Assembly: GCA_963576725.1 (NCBI GenBank)
Contig: OY755241.1
Location: 55,056,484 to 55,120,483, forward strand
From: Azorinus chamasolen
Lineage: Eukaryota; Mollusca; Bivalvia; Cardiida; Solecurtidae
Reading direction: 5' to 3'
Length of the DNA stretch: 64,000 nucleotides
In this document: positions 10,707 to 23,800 of the stretch, piece after piece
Position numbering within the stretch: the first letter of the stretch is position 1
Layout of the letters: each line of letters opens with the position of its first letter
Program-made: the position numbers and the translations under genes
The notes under the pieces: generated by a model
Seen by the model: only the letters and a program-made list of their open reading frames with translations
Databases searched by the model: none
Told to the model about the DNA's origin: nothing

Positions 10707-11309
10707 GTACGGTAAGTCGATAATCAGATGAAATGGAACGAAAACATCATCGCAAACAAGTTTTACATAGTTTCTAAACGCCACCGTTAGTGACAATTCA
10801 TTGACATTTAAAAGCCACTGTTAGTCAACATTTATTGCCAATGTCTTGTGCAAGAATAAGGTGATTTAATCTGTATACATGTAATATATTTTGAACCGCA
10901 CATGTTGAAACTTGCATTCTATTTTCCTAGTGTAAAAGTCGACACTCCTACGTTAACAAGTTAGCGTAAATCAAAATAAATCGAGTGCGTTTCTCAAATT
11001 TTACGTTAAATTTCATACATTTAACAATAACGATGAATTAAAGATTAGATCTAAACTTAAAGTCTTACCTGGTATATTGTTAATTGTTCGTATGGTTAAG
11101 AACCTGTCACTCTTTCTCCGTGATCTTGCTAACACTAATAATTACAACTATACACCTTTCCCGATATGCACCTGACAGGTCTCTGTTATTGATTTCAAAT
11201 GGCGTGTTGCCATAATAAATAAACAAGGGAGACAACTATATGTTTTCAAAGCGGTGAAGATTTGAAGGCAGTTACTCCCCTTAGTAAGTTATATCCTACA
11301 ATGAAATTT
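10707..11309. other. Unassigned DNA
   Basis: Contains a weak doubled motif (GCCACCGTTAG / GCCACTGTTAG near 10780-10820); no gene recognised. Confidence 0.45.
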
Positions 11310-11455
11310 GGCCTTCTAACCCGGCGCATCGTTGTCGGTCTTTAAGACATGCTTAAAGCAAGATGAAAGTCCCATAGGAGCTTTCTGCATGATTTTCAAA
11401 CTGTGTTAAGCAGACACATGCCTAAAAACTTCCCAATTCTGCATAACAAAACGTT
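11310..11455. mobile_element. T2-4 fragment
   Basis: AACCCGGCG...CCATAGGAGCTTTCTGCATG...GTTAAGCAGACACATGCC. Confidence 0.5.
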
Positions 11456-11865
11456 TGGATCGGTGAGGTTTCATTGACAGACTGTTTCAGTATACAGGGT
11501 AGTCGATTTTCCGCGATTTCCTTTCTTCTTTCGGTGTGTAATTGTCGCTCGGTGATCACTGGATTTATTTTTAATCATTTGCAGTTGATTTGATGCTTAT
11601 ATTTTCTGTGACACAGTAAAAGTTTAACAATTTACACAGCTTTACAAAAGGTAGACCAAGATCAGAGAGTTCTTGTAGACGTTGTCTGATTAGGGTCAGC
11701 ATTCTATAGATTAGGGTCAACACTCTCAGAATTTCAATTTATCCGATTTAAATTTTTGACAATTTTTTAAGTTCACAGCTTAATGTAGGTCAAAAGTAAT
11801 GATGTCGACCTGCATTAAGCTGCCGCATGTGTTACGAAACGTGCATAGTGATACATTTAGAAATA

Positions 11866-12069
11866 CAGTAAACCCCTCTAATGCGACCACTTAATGAATA
11901 AACATGGGTGCCTTTATAAGCAGGTGGTTGCTTAATGCAGGACAAAAGTAATGCATAAAGCTCCTCTAGGAGCTTTTTGCATTACTTTTGTCCTGCATTA
12001 AGCTACTACCTGCCTCTACCACCCAGAATTATACCTCTATTAGGTGGCCGCATTAGAGAAGTTTTACTG
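11866..12069. mobile_element. T2-5 element, full
   Basis: CAGTAAACCCCTCTAATGCG...AGAAGTTTTACTG with TA on both sides; core AAAGCTCCTCTAGGAGCTTT. Confidence 0.85.
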
Positions 12070-12119
12070 TACATGTATTCTGTTCTGTAAACTTTGGAAG
12101 GACGGGACATTTACCGAGA

Positions 12120-12190
12120 GGCAAACATTTTGGATCCTGTTGAGATGCCGAGTTATTCGGCATCTCATCTGGATCCAAGTTGTTTGCTAA
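12120..12190. mobile_element. T4-C fragment
   Basis: TTTGGATCCTGTTGAGATGC hairpin GATGCCGAGTTATTCGGCATC. Confidence 0.6.
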
Positions 12191-12213
12191 TTAATTAATG
12201 CGAATCAGCGCAG

Positions 12214-12590
12214 GGACATGTAGTCACGGACATGTGGGCACGGACATGTGGTAACGGACAGGTTGTCACGGACATGTGGTCACGGACCGTGACATGTGGT
12301 CACGGACACGTGGTCACGGATATGTGGTCACGGACAAGTGGTCACGGACAGTTGGTCACGGACACGTGGTCACGGACACGTGGTCACGGGCAGGTGGACA
12401 CGGACAGGTGTACACGAACAGGTGGACACTGATAGGTGGACACAGACAGGTGGACACAGACAGGTGGTCACGGAAAATGTGAACACGGACAGGTGGACAC
12501 GGACATGTGGTCATGGACATGTACACACGGACATGTTGACACGGACAGGTTGTCACGGACAGGTGGACACGGACAGGTGGATATGGATTA
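12214..12590. repeat. 12-bp minisatellite
   Basis: Unit GTGGTCACGGAC, drifting to GTGGACACGGAC, about 30 copies. The open frames across it are low-complexity artefacts. Confidence 0.9.
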
Positions 12591-12689
12591 ACTACACTCG
12601 ATATGAGACGAATTCGTAAGACAATAAAACCTCACTTATCAGAACACAAATTTGCCATAATTACCATAAGTATTCGGACACTAAATATA

Positions 12690-12880
12690 TCTTCTAGTAT
12701 TCTGATATCCAATCTATCCTCTGATATTCGGAGACACACACACACACACACTCTCTCTCTCTTCTAGTATTTGGACATCCAATCTCTCCTCTAGAATTCG
12801 GGGACACACACTTTCTTTCTTTTCTGGTATCCGGACATCTCCTCTCTCCTATCTCCATCCCTCTCTCTCGCTCTCACCCC

Positions 12881-12912
<32 letters not shown>

Positions 12913-12990
12913 TCTAGTATTCGGACACCCAATATCTCCTCTAGTATTCGGAGACACACTTACTCTCCCTTCTGGTGATCAGACACCCAA
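12690..12990. repeat. CT/CA microsatellites in a ~60-bp tandem
   Basis: CTTCTAGTATTCGGACA and CTCCTCTAGTATTCGGAGAC alternate with CA and CT runs. Confidence 0.8.
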
Positions 12991-13120
12991 GGTCTGTCAT
13001 GAGTGAAAATGCGTAATATGAAGTAAAGGATTAACCATTTTGGTGCTGAGCGGAAAGGCACATCTTACCATATCTATATTATGTCATAAGCAAGCAGAGT
13101 AGACCCTGATTAGATATTCA

Positions 13121-13295
13121 AAATTTCTTTAAATAATATTTTCTAAAAATCTCTACAAGCTTGATATTGATGTCAGCGAAAGTCACTACTTTCGGTGTGT
13201 AAGTCTCTTTCGGTTTAAAACCGAAAGTAGTGACTTTCACCGATATCAATATCAAGCTTATAGAGAGTTTTAGAATATTATTATTTGAAGAAATT
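13121..13295. repeat. Long palindrome
   Basis: Arms of about 75 bp around 13195-13215, including AAGCTTGATATTGAT and GAAAGTCACTACTTTCGGT, near-perfect. It interrupts a T4-A-like remnant (13031-13115). Confidence 0.8.
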
Positions 13296-13339
13296 GTGAA
13301 TACATGATTTCCATTGATGCTATCAGACCGGGGCAATGC

Positions 13340-14230
13340 CTTATAGACCAGTTATATGGTGTTTCGACTTGAATTATAGCGTGTTTCTATTTCGAACCTC
13401 AGAGTCAACCTGTGTCCTAGAGGGGTTGGTTGTCACTTTGGCGACTCGTTGTAAAAGCGTGTTAATATTCTGAGAAAAAATAGATTACTGCTCATCAAGA
13501 GTGATAATTTCTTTGATAAATGAGACACAGTTTATGGAAATTCATGGTCAAATAAGCTTTCAAGGACGATCGCAGTGAATGAACCCATCGGTTTTTGAGC
13601 AGATTTCGGCCGGAGTTGTATTTCTGTCGGTTTCTTAGGTTTAGGGTAAACATCATTTATCCGCATTTTTTTTTAAAGAAAAGTGCAAAATAAAACAAAA
13701 ATAAAACTTGAAAATGCAAACAATATATTTCCACATCCTTCGTTATTCTCGATTTTGAAAACAACCTTGTGTAATCAAAGTGAAAACAATGAACAATGGA
13801 TAACAAACGGGTAACAAAGGACCAGAGGCATATACATGTATATGTCTGAAAGAACCTACTCGGTGGCAGCGCCACCTGGTTCGACAGGGCAAGAAAACCG
13901 ACAAATGACGCCCATATTTTTTATAAGTATATAGAGCAGGGGTGTTCGCGATTTTTTTGATTTTTTTAAAAAAGATATTTTGGTTGGGTCAGAAAACTAT
14001 CTTTTGGTATGATTTAGATACTTATGATATTTGATTGAAAATACTGTATTTGTGATGGAGTTGTTGTTGTTATCGAGACATAGCATGCGAAGGGCACCTG
14101 TGGGTCTGGGTAACTGTGTGTTTTTGTTTGGCGACTCCTGTCTGACCTTCATTGTCTATTTTTGTTCTTTGCAGAACAAATAGTTTAGTTGGTTCATGCA
14201 TGGCATGTTTTTTTTTTTATTCAGCTTGAT
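13340..14230. other. Unassigned DNA
   Basis: No exon, TIR or tandem unit recognised; a poly-T run lies near 14207. Confidence 0.4.
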
Positions 14231-14233
14231 GTA

Positions 14234-14437
14234 CAGTAGAATCTGTCTTAGGTGACCATCAAAACAGGTCTAATTTTGGGTCTGTAAGGGAGGTGGAGGC
14301 TTAATGCAGTTCAAAAGTAATGCATAAAGCTCTTATAGGAGCTTTCTGCATTACTTTTGCCCTGCATTAAGCAACAACGTGATTTTTAAGACTCTTATGT
14401 TTAATAAATAAATGGCCGATTAGGACAGGGTCTTATG
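14234..14437. mobile_element. T2-3 element, full
   Basis: CAGTAGAATCTGTCTTAGGT...GACAGGGTCTTATG; core AAAGCTCTTATAGGAGCTTT. Confidence 0.75.
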
Positions 14438-14537
14438 TAGGTTATAACAACGGGAAGAAAGAGAGAAAAAAATAGTGCAAAAGTATACCGCTTTAATTTC
14501 CGGAATAAAAGGAACATCATTACATCATCGTTCATTT

Positions 14538-14805
14538 ATAACCCTTTATCTCATGAATATTCATGTAAGAAATAATAGCATCCTGAATATTTATTATTCA
14601 TTATTGGATTTTCACAATGGCATATGCAAATACGATTTTTTAGAATGGCAGTAACTTTAGAATTATATCTATATTATTCCATTACCAACACAGATGACAC
14701 TGACAAGAGGGCTCCTACAGTAGCCGTCTGATCTGGGTCTATCTGATCCGGATCTATTCTGTTTGCAAAGGCGTTAAAAGGCGTTTGTTAGGAGTAAAGG
14801 GTTAC
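14538..14805. mobile_element. T4-A element near the 3' end of copy 1
   Basis: AACCCTTTATCTCATGAATA...GGAGTAAAGGGTTA. It lies 80 bp past the stop codon of copy 1, so the transcript probably runs into it. Confidence 0.75.
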
Positions 14806-14884
14806 AGTTTGGTTCTTCATTGTCACATATGTATTTCTCACTGTAAATGACTTTTATCTGTCTCAGTGCCTTATTACACCGACA

Positions 14885-15567
14885 CTAGCCGATTGAATTC
14901 GTCGGTCGGGTTAGAATGCCGTCCACAAACACCGGTCCATCTACGCACGTGTGGCTGTACGGGTCGTAGTAGCCTCGGCCGCCTCCGGCACAATCCCGCA
15001 GATACATATAACCGTAGAGATCACACTGGATATACTGGTGGTTGTTATAGGCATACGGGAAGTACAACTGATTGGCTGCTATATTTGCAGCAGTGCATGG
15101 GACAGCGTGCCTAGTATGGGAGTACACATAACCGTACGAATTGGTGGGACCAGTCTCGTACTGGTACACCGGGTTGCCAGCTGGCTGTGTGGTTGCTTGC
15201 ACCGGGTAATACGACGTAGTTCCGCCATGGCAGGTGTTGACGGGATGCTCAGTTCCGGGATATGAACCAATCGGGACACATGTTCGAGAAGCCGCGAGGA
15301 AAACGTAGTCAAATTGGCAGGACTGGACAAAGGACTGGTGGTTGGTATCGCAGTGGATGTACTTGTGAGGATCGCACTGATGGGGGTACAAATAGGGGTC
15401 TCCAGCAATGTGATGGACACAGGGATCGTAATCGCTATGTCTAATGCATGTGACCAAGGACTGGTCCCACTCCTGTCCGCTCTGGCACTCTCGTTCCCAA
15501 GGTTTGCCCCACACGTCACAGTGGATATACTTCTTTACGCTACCAGGGTACGGAAAGAACATCTTAT
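14885..15567 (-). CDS. Copy 1 exon 14: chitin-binding domains 2-4 and stop
   Basis: Residues 589-815 and TAG, phase 1 in, acceptor ATCTTTTAG. Domain 2 (C605, C616, C629), domain 3 (C638, C653, C661, C672, C685, C701) and domain 4 (C746, C770, C781, C796) each show the aromatic-rich YIHCD or YIQCD strand of peritrophin-A modules. A Tyr/Thr/Pro-rich spacer (about 702-740) separates domains 3 and 4. Only domain 3 has all six cysteines. No AATAAA lies close behind the stop; a T4-A element begins 80 bp downstream. Confidence 0.93.
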
Positions 15568-17766
15568 CTAAAAGATATATAATATTATGACCATTTACGT
15601 TATGAATATTCATGAAGGAATATCAATCAGTTGACTTTTTTATAATGGCACAAGAACACACCATGACAGACACTGTAGACTCAGGGTCCATGCTTATAAA
15701 ACTTTTAGTTGAGTCTGAGTTCGTTCTCAAGTTTTTGATTGGTCAGATTTGAGCCTTTGGCTCTGACCAATCAAAAGCTTGAGAACGAAACTCAGACTCA
15801 ACTAAAAGCTTTATAAGCATGGACCCTGATCTATATTATGTAATAGGCAAATAGAGCAGACGACTCCTATAGTGGTTATCTCATCTGATCTACTATTTGC
15901 AAAAACAATTTCAATGGACCATACACATTACTTCGAGATAGCAAAACATCGAGTCATCTGATTTCTGATCATTTTCCCAAGTTCAAAGCTTAATGTGGGT
16001 CTAAAGTAATGATCTGGGTCTACTCTAGTAGCAGCTACATACGCAGATGACTATGGAAAGGTTCTGATGCAAGTACTTGTTCACTCTTGAGTGGTTATGA
16101 ACCAAATTATCTACATCTTTTCATAAGCAGACAGAGTAGACTCATAAAGGAGCCGTCTGATCTGGGTCTACTTAGTTTGCAAAGGTGTGATAATGCATTT
16201 ACATGTATATGGGAAAAGGGCTAAAATCTAGAAATAAGACTTTGGGATGGTCGCTCTAGAGATGGTGTGCTATGTTCTTATGCATATAAAGAAAATACTC
16301 TTCTAATATTCGACTGCAATTACATTTTGTTAAATATTTCGGTAAAATGAAGGTCAAATGAAGAAATGAGATAAATAAATGCCAATTTCTAAGAAAACGC
16401 AGACAAAGAACTTGATGTTGAAAAGACGAACAGTGAAGTATCTGATCTGGCGGCGTCTGATCTGTGACGTCACTGTTTGTCGTGGTGCATTCTGGCGACA
16501 TTGGCGATGTAATAGTTATTCTTTGTGATTTATGTTTTCCTCTATAAGCTCAAATGTTGTTACTTTTATGTAAACTGTGTTGTTACTTTTATGTAAAGTG
16601 TGACGAAAATAAAGGATCTGTTCTGTTCTGTTCTGTTAAAATAGTGTTTTGTTCAGAGACACCGGATTTACCTTAAACACAGTAAAACCTTGACAAAACA
16701 GTCATTAAGCCAAATCTAATTGTAGATCTATAAGGCAGGTGGTAGCTTAATACAGGTCGAAAGTAATGCACTCTGGTCCTTCGGGAGCTTTCAGCATTAC
16801 CTTATTTCTGCGTTGAATAGCCACTTTGGTTTTATCGAACCCCAGTGTTTGTTGATTTAGTGGTCATTTAAATGAGGTTCTAGAAGAACCTTTAACATAT
16901 TCCCTCCTAGCGACGCATTTTGGGGCCTCTGTAAAAGCCACCTTTTGAAACCATCGTGATAAATAGAGCATTTGCTCCATAGGAGCAAATGCTCTATTTA
17001 TCACAATGGTTTCAAAACTACAAAATTCTAAATTTTCCTTTTCTCTAGTTAATGCTCCTTTTCTGTAGATTAATTCAAAGATATTGGGTCTAAAACAGCC
17101 CATGTAGGAATGGGTCAAATAGCGAGCAGTTAACAAACATTTATGCCTTTCACCAGTTACTTAATGAATATTCATGTAAGAAATTGTGACACCATGAATA
17201 TTAATTTTAGATAAATTACTTATGATAGCATACGCATGGGCACAATAAATTTTTGGCCATGGCAGAAACTGTAGAATAATATATCTATTATATCGTAAGC
17301 AAACAGAGCAGACTCTGATCAGACGGCTCATACAGGAGCCGTCTAATCTGTGTATACTCTGTTTGCAAATACATTGACAGGAAGGCGTATTAATAGAGTA
17401 AAGCGTTAATATCTTCCTTCATAAATATGCAGTTTGACGCCCAGGGGAAGAAAGTAGACCCAAACTAGACTGTCCCAACAGTAACAGACTGAACAGGGTC
17501 TGCTTTGTTTGCTTATGGGATTATATAGATCTTATGCTACAGTTTTGCCATGGTGCAATTGTCTTTTGCAATAGAAGTAGTAGTAGTAGTAGAAATAGTA
17601 GTAGTGGTAGTAGTGGTAGTAGTGGTAGTAGTAGTAATAGTAGTAGTAGTAGTAGTAGCAGTAACAGTAGTGACAGTAGAAGTTGTAAAAGTAGTAGTAG
17701 CAGTAATAGTAGTGACAGTAGAAGTAGTAGTAGTTGTAATAGGAGGAGGAGGGGAGGAGGAGTAGC

Positions 17767-17810
<44 letters not shown>

Positions 17811-20800
17811 AAATAGTAGTAGTAGCAGCAACAGTAGTGACAGTAGAAGTTGTAAAAGTAGTAGTAGCAGTAATAGTAGTGACAGTAGAAGTAGTAGTAG
17901 TTGTAATAGTAGAGTAGGAGGAGGAGGGGTGGGTGAGTAGCAGTAGTAGTAGAAGTAGTAGTAGCTGTGATAGTAGTAGTAGTAATAGTAGTGACAGTGG
18001 AAGTAGAAGTAGTTGTAATAGTAGGGGGAGGAGAAGGAGTAGCAGTAGTGGTAGAAGTAGTAGTAGTAGTTGTAATAGTTGCAGTAGAATTAGTAGTAAC
18101 AAAGCAGGTAGAAGTAGTCGTATTGAAGCAGTAGTAATAGGCGTTTACCTGCGAGTATGTTCTCTCTGGTGCATGGGTTGGCTATGGCGGTAGACAGAGG
18201 GTTCTTACAGTCGGTTGACACGGTCTGTGTGGTCTCACCAATACACTGGTTACAGTCCGCAACATACACCTACAGGAAATATAGCAGAACATGTCTTAAG
18301 CAGCCATTTAATTATCAAACACACGAATCTTAAAAAGTAGGTGGTTGCTAAATGCAGGTCAAAAGTAATGCAGAAAGTTCCTGTATATAATCCCACAAGC
18401 AAACAGAGCATACCTTGATCAGACGGATCCGATAGGGACCATATGATCTGGGTTTACTGTGTTTCTTATTGTGTCAAAATGTGCCTCTATGAGGTAAAGA
18501 GTTAATGAGAAAGAAATTGGAGAAAATATTATTAATGTTACGACAATTTAGCAGATGAAAATTATCTCGAGTAACGTTGTTTGGCATCGAGAGACAGACA
18601 TTGAGTTATTCGAGAAATTGTAGTAAGCGTAACAGGATCCAAACTTGTTCACTCTCTGATTGTTTTGTAAATATGTCGGGAAAAACCCGAAGAAGGCGAT
18701 ACTTACGGTGGCACTGAGGTGACATATGCAAGATTTTTTTTCAAGTTTGTTTTCCCCGAGATAATTTTTTTTATTATCTTGAGAAAACGAAACAAAGTTC
18801 GTTTTCCTGAGATAATTTTTTTTATTATCTCAAGAAAACGAAGTAGTTCGTTTTCGAGATAAAAAAATTTATTATCTCGAGAAAACGAAACAAAGTTCGT
18901 TTTCCTGAGATATTTTTTTTTATTATCTCAAGAAAACGAAGTAGTTCGTTTTGACGAGATAAATTTTTTTATTATCTCGAGAAAACGAAAAAAGTTCGTT
19001 TTCATGAGATAATTTTTTTTATTATCTCAAGAAAACGAAGTAGTTCGTTTTAACGAGATAAAAAAAAATATTATCTCGAGAAAACGAAATAGTTCGTTTT
19101 AACGAGATAAAAAAAATTATTATCTCGAGAAAACGAAACAAAGTTCGTTTTCCTGAGATAATTTTTTAAGTCGTGCGCACGACTTAATAAGCCAATCAGA
19201 ACCCTCCGTCAGAGTCAATTGTTCATCTATGGGGTTTCTCGTTTCCCGCTTAGCGAGGCTCGATAGATTTGCAAACACTTTTGACCTAGATCAGACAACA
19301 ATTAACAAGCGTCTGATCAGGATCTAAGCTGTTTGATACTCGGGCAATGTAATTTTCCCAAAGTAAGCGAATCAGAAGAAGTTACGAATTTATGTGGAAG
19401 TGAATTATTTTTTCTGCGTGATAAGAGTTATCCCTTTCCTCGATATATACGCATTTTATCACCACCTTTGCAAACAAAGAAGACCCGCATCAGACAGTTC
19501 CTATAGGAGCTACCAGATCAGGGTCTATTATGTTTCCTTAGAAAATGTCATAAATCAAGATTTTAACTTTCTACGCCAGAGTAGACCCTGAACAGATAGC
19601 TCCTGAAGGATTTGTCTAACCAGGTTCTTCTATGTTTGCTTAGAACATATACTAAAATATAGAATATAGGCTAGATTTACTTCCTCAAAAGTCTTATCAG
19701 TTTGCTCCTAAATAAATATTTATTATATCGGTATATTCATAGTGATGGAGCCTTTCACGAATAGCCATGTAGGAGTGCATGGGTTAATATGAAGAATCGC
19801 AGTTGTGTATAAACCTGTTGAAAGCCGGGATGATGTATTCGACATATGGGAAACGGATGGACGCTATCCATAAACAATTTAACCCATTTCCTTCATAGTT
19901 TCTATTAAAACTTAATTTTAGGTAGATCTAGTTATATAGATTTACATGCATTCATAAGTGTAGAAACTCTCTTAAATATTTATGGAGGAAATGGTTAGCG
20001 TATCAACGCGACTAACATTTGCGTCTATTGAAAATTGTATAGCCTACATGTACTTTGGTCTCATATCTAACCAATCTGATTCACTGCTTTGTATTAGTTA
20101 GTGTCTATTAAGTGTGGATTTAATGATTTTAAATGCCGAAGCGCAGCGAGCGTTAGCGAGCGAGCAAGGCATTTAAAGTCATTAAATTCGCACTTAATAG
20201 ACACTAACTGATATAGTGTTTAGCCTAGTTTTTGGACAGGATGTAAAGTGGGCGGAGTGAAGCTGGAATTGGTCGCGTGCGTTACTAGGGACAACAGCAT
20301 AAACCGTGTGTTGAGAAAGATGTCAGAAAGGTAGCCGACGTTCGACCTTTGAGACCATAGATGTTTTTGATTATGGACGATGCATTTCAAGATTGCAGTC
20401 TAACACAACTGTTAAATGTGCAGACCCAAAAGTTGTTCAACCCCGAATTAGGTAAGATATTTCATTGAGTCACTCTCGACGTTTCAAGCGCTATGCTCTT
20501 AAAAGAAAGCAATTTTTTTTAATGCAATAAAATGCTTTGAACTAAAATTCAGTTAAACGCTGGAATATGCATCATAAGAAATATTCTTATATCCTAGCTG
20601 ACGGTAGCTTAAAGCAGTCAGAAATTATTAAAGCAGAATGCTCTTAAAGGTTCTGCTTTAATTTCAGTCTGTTTTAAACAACCACCTGTATTCAATACTA
20701 CAAGCTATGGAGGAAACGGTTATTAACCTACAGTTAATATTATCATATTTTATAATTTCAGGGCCGGGGCGAGGGACCAGTGTCATCTAATGAGATAAAA

Positions 20801-23800
20801 GACAGAAATTACCATAAATACTTGTTTAACAGTCAATCGTTGTACAGTAGCCGTTCAACGGCAAAATAATGAAATCTCTATAGACAGGTGGCTGCTTATT
20901 ACAGACAAAGGTAGTTCGGAAAGTTCCAAATGGAGCATTCTACATTACATTTGTCCTGCATTTAGCATACTATGCTAAATGCAGGACAAATGTAATGTAG
21001 ATGATACACTTGTCTGACACGCTAAATTTTTTATATAGGGTCTTCTTTTTGGTGTTTTTAATAATGCTTTTTCTTGTTTTCTAATCTCTGTACATGTCTA
21101 CCAATAAATGTTTGAGTTGCATCAGTTTACCTCATTTCTTAGCCTTGGTATCTACACAGAACATTTACATGTATGTGTAATTGACGCTCGCGCTGTTACA
21201 TGGTGGGACGAGCTAAACGCTCTACGTCACAGGATGTACTCGCGCATGCGCTTGGGACAGCCGATTTAGTCGCTAAGTCAGCGATTAGTGCCTGACTATA
21301 AGAAATTAATCGTGGAGAAATTCAAAATTTCCAGCATTGTGATTGGCCCAAAAAGTAGGTTAAACACTATTGTATAATAAACCAATTACAAGCCTTATTT
21401 AGAACTACTCAACGTCATACTACTACTAGTACGCGCCATAGTGATGTTTGAAACGTCACGATAACGTTATACGCAATTATGACGTCATATAAGCTCATCC
21501 CTTGTCTCGGCCATGTTCTCATAGGCCTCAAATACTTGCGAAAACTGTTGACTCTGATGGAGGGTTCTGATTGGCTTATTAAGTCGTGCGCACGACTTAA
21601 AAAATTATCTCAGGAAAACGAACTTTGTTTCGTTTTCTCGAGATAATAAAAAAAATTATCTCGTAAAAACGAACTCCTTCGTTTTCTTGAGATAATAAAA
21701 AAAATTATCTTATGAAAACGAACTTTTTTCGTTTTCTCGAGATAATAAAAAAAATTATCTCGTCAAAACGAACTACTTCGTTTTCTTGAGATAACAAAAA
21801 ATATTATCTCAGGAAAACGAACTTTGTTTCGTTTTCTCGAGATAATAAAAAAATTTATCTCGGGAAAACAAACTTGAAAAAAAAATCTTGCATATGTCAC
21901 CTCAGTGCCACCGTAGATACTCCTATTAGCAGGTGACATGTTTTTGGCATCGAGTGTTCTCAAGCATATGAGAATGAGTGACCAATCAGATACTTGAGAA
22001 TGAATGACCAATCAGATACTTGAGAATGAATGACCAATCAGATACTTGAGAATGAATGACCAATCAGATTCTTGACAATTAATGACCAATCAGATACTTG
22101 AGAATGAATGACCAATAAGATACTTGAGAATGAACTTTGACTCAGACTCAGAAGTTGTGTAACCTCGACACAGATTTATGACAAAATGTAATGGGTAACA
22201 GAATTTGAGCAAGTTTTTTCGGTGTGATAAAAGTTACCTGTGCTTGATAGGAATGACTTACCTCCCCTGGTGGACACAGAACCACATACAACTTCTTAGT
22301 ATTGTCACACATGAGGAATCTGTTATTGTGATAGGGGTGGGGGAATCGTATGTGCCCCGCCTTTATATTCTCGTCTGTGCAGGGGCTGTTAAAGTTCCAT
22401 TTCTCTGTAAATTAAAAGCAGTAGAATAAAACTTGTAAACCCTGTCAAAAGCGATTTATACAGTAGAATCCCTCTAATGCGACCATTTAATGAATAAACA
22501 TTATACGTAGGTCACTGGCACTTTTTGAAACAGACTATAGTTGTATAATATAATAGTCATATCATATGTGTATTAATGTACTAGTTGCTATAAATAAACT
22601 ATATATTAACCCTTCGCTTGCTATTCATGTCAATATACCTACCTGTAAATAGTGAAGACCCAGATGAGACAGCTCCTGCAGGAGCTGTCTCATCAGGGTC
22701 TGCACTATTTACAAGTTGATTGTGCAACCAGTGCACTCCACAGCAGCGATTGCACAGAGAAATACCTGTACACAGGAATATATATGTAATTATACAACAG
22801 GGCATGGGTAAAGAATGAGAAATGTATTTTAAAATTCAGCAATATCAAGTGCCAGTGAAGCAGGTGGTTGCTTAATGCAGGACAAAAGTAATGGGCAAGC
22901 TCCTCTGGGAGCTTTCTGCGTTACTTTTGTCCTGCATTAAGCTACCACATGCATCTAGCACCCATAATTATTACCCTTTTAGGTAGTTGCATTAGCGGGG
23001 TTTTACTGTATTTTTAATTTTGTATCTTTTGCCCATTTCCTTCATATAAACGCCTTTTCATGCATTTGCAAACAGCGCAGACCCAGATCAGTGACTGCTC
23101 TGTTTGCTTTTGGCATGATTTAGATTTAATTTAACAGTTCTTTTCAAAGCAAAAACTTCCCTTGAACATTTTATATTTTTAAAATTGAGCTAATAAATAT
23201 CTATGATGTCATTATTTCTTACATGAATACAGAATGGGGAAAGTGTAAAGTCAGGTGGTAGCTTATTTCAAGACTGAAATAGTGCATAAAACCCGTTGTC
23301 TGAAGAGAAACAGAGGAAAATGTAGCAGACGACAAATTCTACTCATAGAATCACAGGCATACATGCATCTTATACATTATTACTTATTGTGTCTAGGTAA
23401 GTAATAGTCCCTTTCCTCCAGATATGATTCTGCGGTTTCTGCCATGGCCAAAACTTCCTGTAGCCATGTACATGTATATATTATAACAAATTATTAATAT
23501 AACTGACATTCGTGACGTCATTGGTTCTTTTATGGATATTCATGAGATGCGATAGCACCAGTCTCTTGATGTCGTCTCAGTGAGTATGACTTGTTAGGCA
23601 AGGGATAAATGCAAACGGCGAATCCATCAGAAGAAAACTTCCCCTGTTCTAGGTCAAGACTGTTTATTTTCAACAAATTGTCTTACAAAGCACCTTTCAG
23701 ATTAATATTAGGTTCGTCCAAAAGCATTTTTGGACAGGTACGGAATATTAAATATTACGTGATTCTTACCTGTGCAGTTGAAGTAAGAACTATCACACGG

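Larger units (their letters stand above)
18704..21915. mobile_element. Foldback-like element, 3.2 kb, in intron 12 of copy 1
   Basis: Ends TACGGTGGCACTGAGGTGAC and its inverse, flanked by the direct repeat GATACT (18698-18703, 21916-21921). Left inverted repeat about 18704-19225, right about 21545-21915. Both contain tandem copies of a 60-bp unit with GAGATAA...TTATCTCGAGAAAACGAA and a shared inner edge AAGTCGTGCGCACGACTTAA. Foldback elements have this structure; no transposase was seen. Confidence 0.85.

Noticed and set aside
12232..12619. Frames of WSRTRGHG-type repeats
   Set aside because: The 12-bp minisatellite read in several frames on both strands.
14951..15571. Several plus and minus frames overlapping 14885-15567
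   Set aside because: Shadows of exon 14, which has the cysteine pattern and joins in phase.
17521..18102. 193-codon Leu/Thr-rich frame
   Set aside because: It is a translation of the (AGT)n array, low complexity in every frame.
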